From the NCBI GenBank assembly GCA_027071965.1, contig JALSYJ010000012.1, forward strand, positions 1 to 6,083: a stretch of 6,083 bases of DNA, read 5' to 3'. The position numbers and the translations under genes were made by a program. Origin of the DNA: Robiginitomaculum sp. GTDB lineage: Bacteria > Pseudomonadota > Alphaproteobacteria > Caulobacterales > Maricaulaceae. Of this stretch, positions 5,727 to 6,083 are shown in pieces. A model generated the notes under the pieces. The model saw only the letters and a program-made list of their open reading frames with translations. It was not told the DNA's origin and did no database searches. How positions within the stretch are numbered: the stretch's first letter is position 1; every line of letters begins with the position of its first letter.

Positions 5727-6083
5727 AGCTCATTCTGCTGGTTTGTGGCAAGCTAAAACCGGGCCCGGAAACAGATCTGGTGCAGGATTATCTCAATCGG
5801 GCCAGGCGGCAGGGTCGCGGGCTGGGTATTTCTGATGTAATATGCAAACAAGTGCCGGTTAGGGCCAGCATGACGGCAGAAGCAATAAACCGGCTTGCTA
5901 TGGAGTCAAATGCTGCTGAGTGTAAACGGGTGGTGCTGGATGAGACGGGAAAAAACTGGAGCACCAGACAATTTTCATCGCAAGTTAATTCATGGCGGGA
6001 AAGTGGGGTTCAGGAAATTGTTTTAATGGTTGGCCCGGCAGATGGATGGGGTATACAGACATTGGATAAAGCTGATTTGGTAT
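5723..6083 (+). CDS. rlmH: 23S rRNA (pseudouridine1915-N3)-methyltransferase RlmH, 3' end cut by window
   Basis: RlmH is a small SPOUT-fold methyltransferase that uses S-adenosylmethionine to methylate pseudouridine 1915 in helix 69 of 23S rRNA, acting on assembled 70S ribosomes. Only 120 codons are present; the family is about 155-160 residues, so some 35-40 residues including the C-terminal knot lie beyond the edge. Visible family features are the opening MKLILLVCGKLKPGPETDLV (1-20) with a following YLNRA, GRGLGISDV (31-39), VLDETGKNWST (71-81) and the SAM-binding loop MVGPADGWG (102-110). That loop usually reads GGADG or GGPEG; here the second glycine is Pro105. The ATG overlaps the rsfS stop as ATGA, with a weak AGAAG upstream. 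The frame is intact to the window end. Identity is clear from the sequence and from its place after rsfS. Confidence 0.93.
   Translation, partial: MKLILLVCGKLKPGPETDLVQDYLNRARRQGRGLGISDVICKQVPVRASMTAEAINRLAMESNAAECKRVVLDETGKNWSTRQFSSQVNSWRESGVQEIVLMVGPADGWGIQTLDKADLV

Overview
This window is a compact stretch of chromosomal housekeeping genes, all on the + strand, most likely from an alphaproteobacterium of moderate GC content. The gene order supports this: two GNAT acetyltransferases, obgE, proB, proA, nadD, rsfS, rlmH. That order is familiar from Rhizobiales and Caulobacterales-type genomes, where the ribosomal protein genes rplU and rpmA usually lie just upstream. The protein motifs agree with an alphaproteobacterial origin, for example the ProA active-site block around Cys261 and an ObgE with no C-terminal OCT domain. 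The genus cannot be named from the sequence.

Layout. Positions 1-93 hold the end of an upstream transcription unit: a small hairpin (29-47) followed by a strong Rho-independent terminator (59-93). Two paralogous RimJ/RimL-like acetyltransferases (102-662 and 659-1177) follow, joined by an ATGA stop/start overlap. A 65-base spacer leads to obgE (1243-2283), which overlaps proB (2271-3404). proA starts two bases after proB, and nadD (start annotated at 4653) overlaps the end of proA by 23 bases. After a 24-base gap comes rsfS (5346-5726), which overlaps rlmH by ATGA. rlmH runs off the right edge. No stretch over 300 bases lacks a gene, and I found no RNA gene, mobile element, CRISPR array or phage sequence.

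How the genes work together. ProB and ProA are the first two enzymes of proline synthesis from glutamate, and NadD makes the dinucleotide precursor of NAD. ObgE, RsfS and RlmH all act on the large ribosomal subunit: assembly GTPase, subunit-joining silencer, and methyltransferase for pseudouridine 1915 of 23S rRNA. The GNAT pair may modify protein N-termini or small molecules; their substrates cannot be read from the sequence. Tight spacing from obgE to rlmH suggests one co-transcribed, partly translationally coupled unit.

I do not see a previously undescribed system here. The points worth a second look are local: a terminator almost touching the first GNAT start codon, the GNAT duplication, uncertain nadD and rsfS starts, and a substitution in the SAM-binding loop of RlmH.
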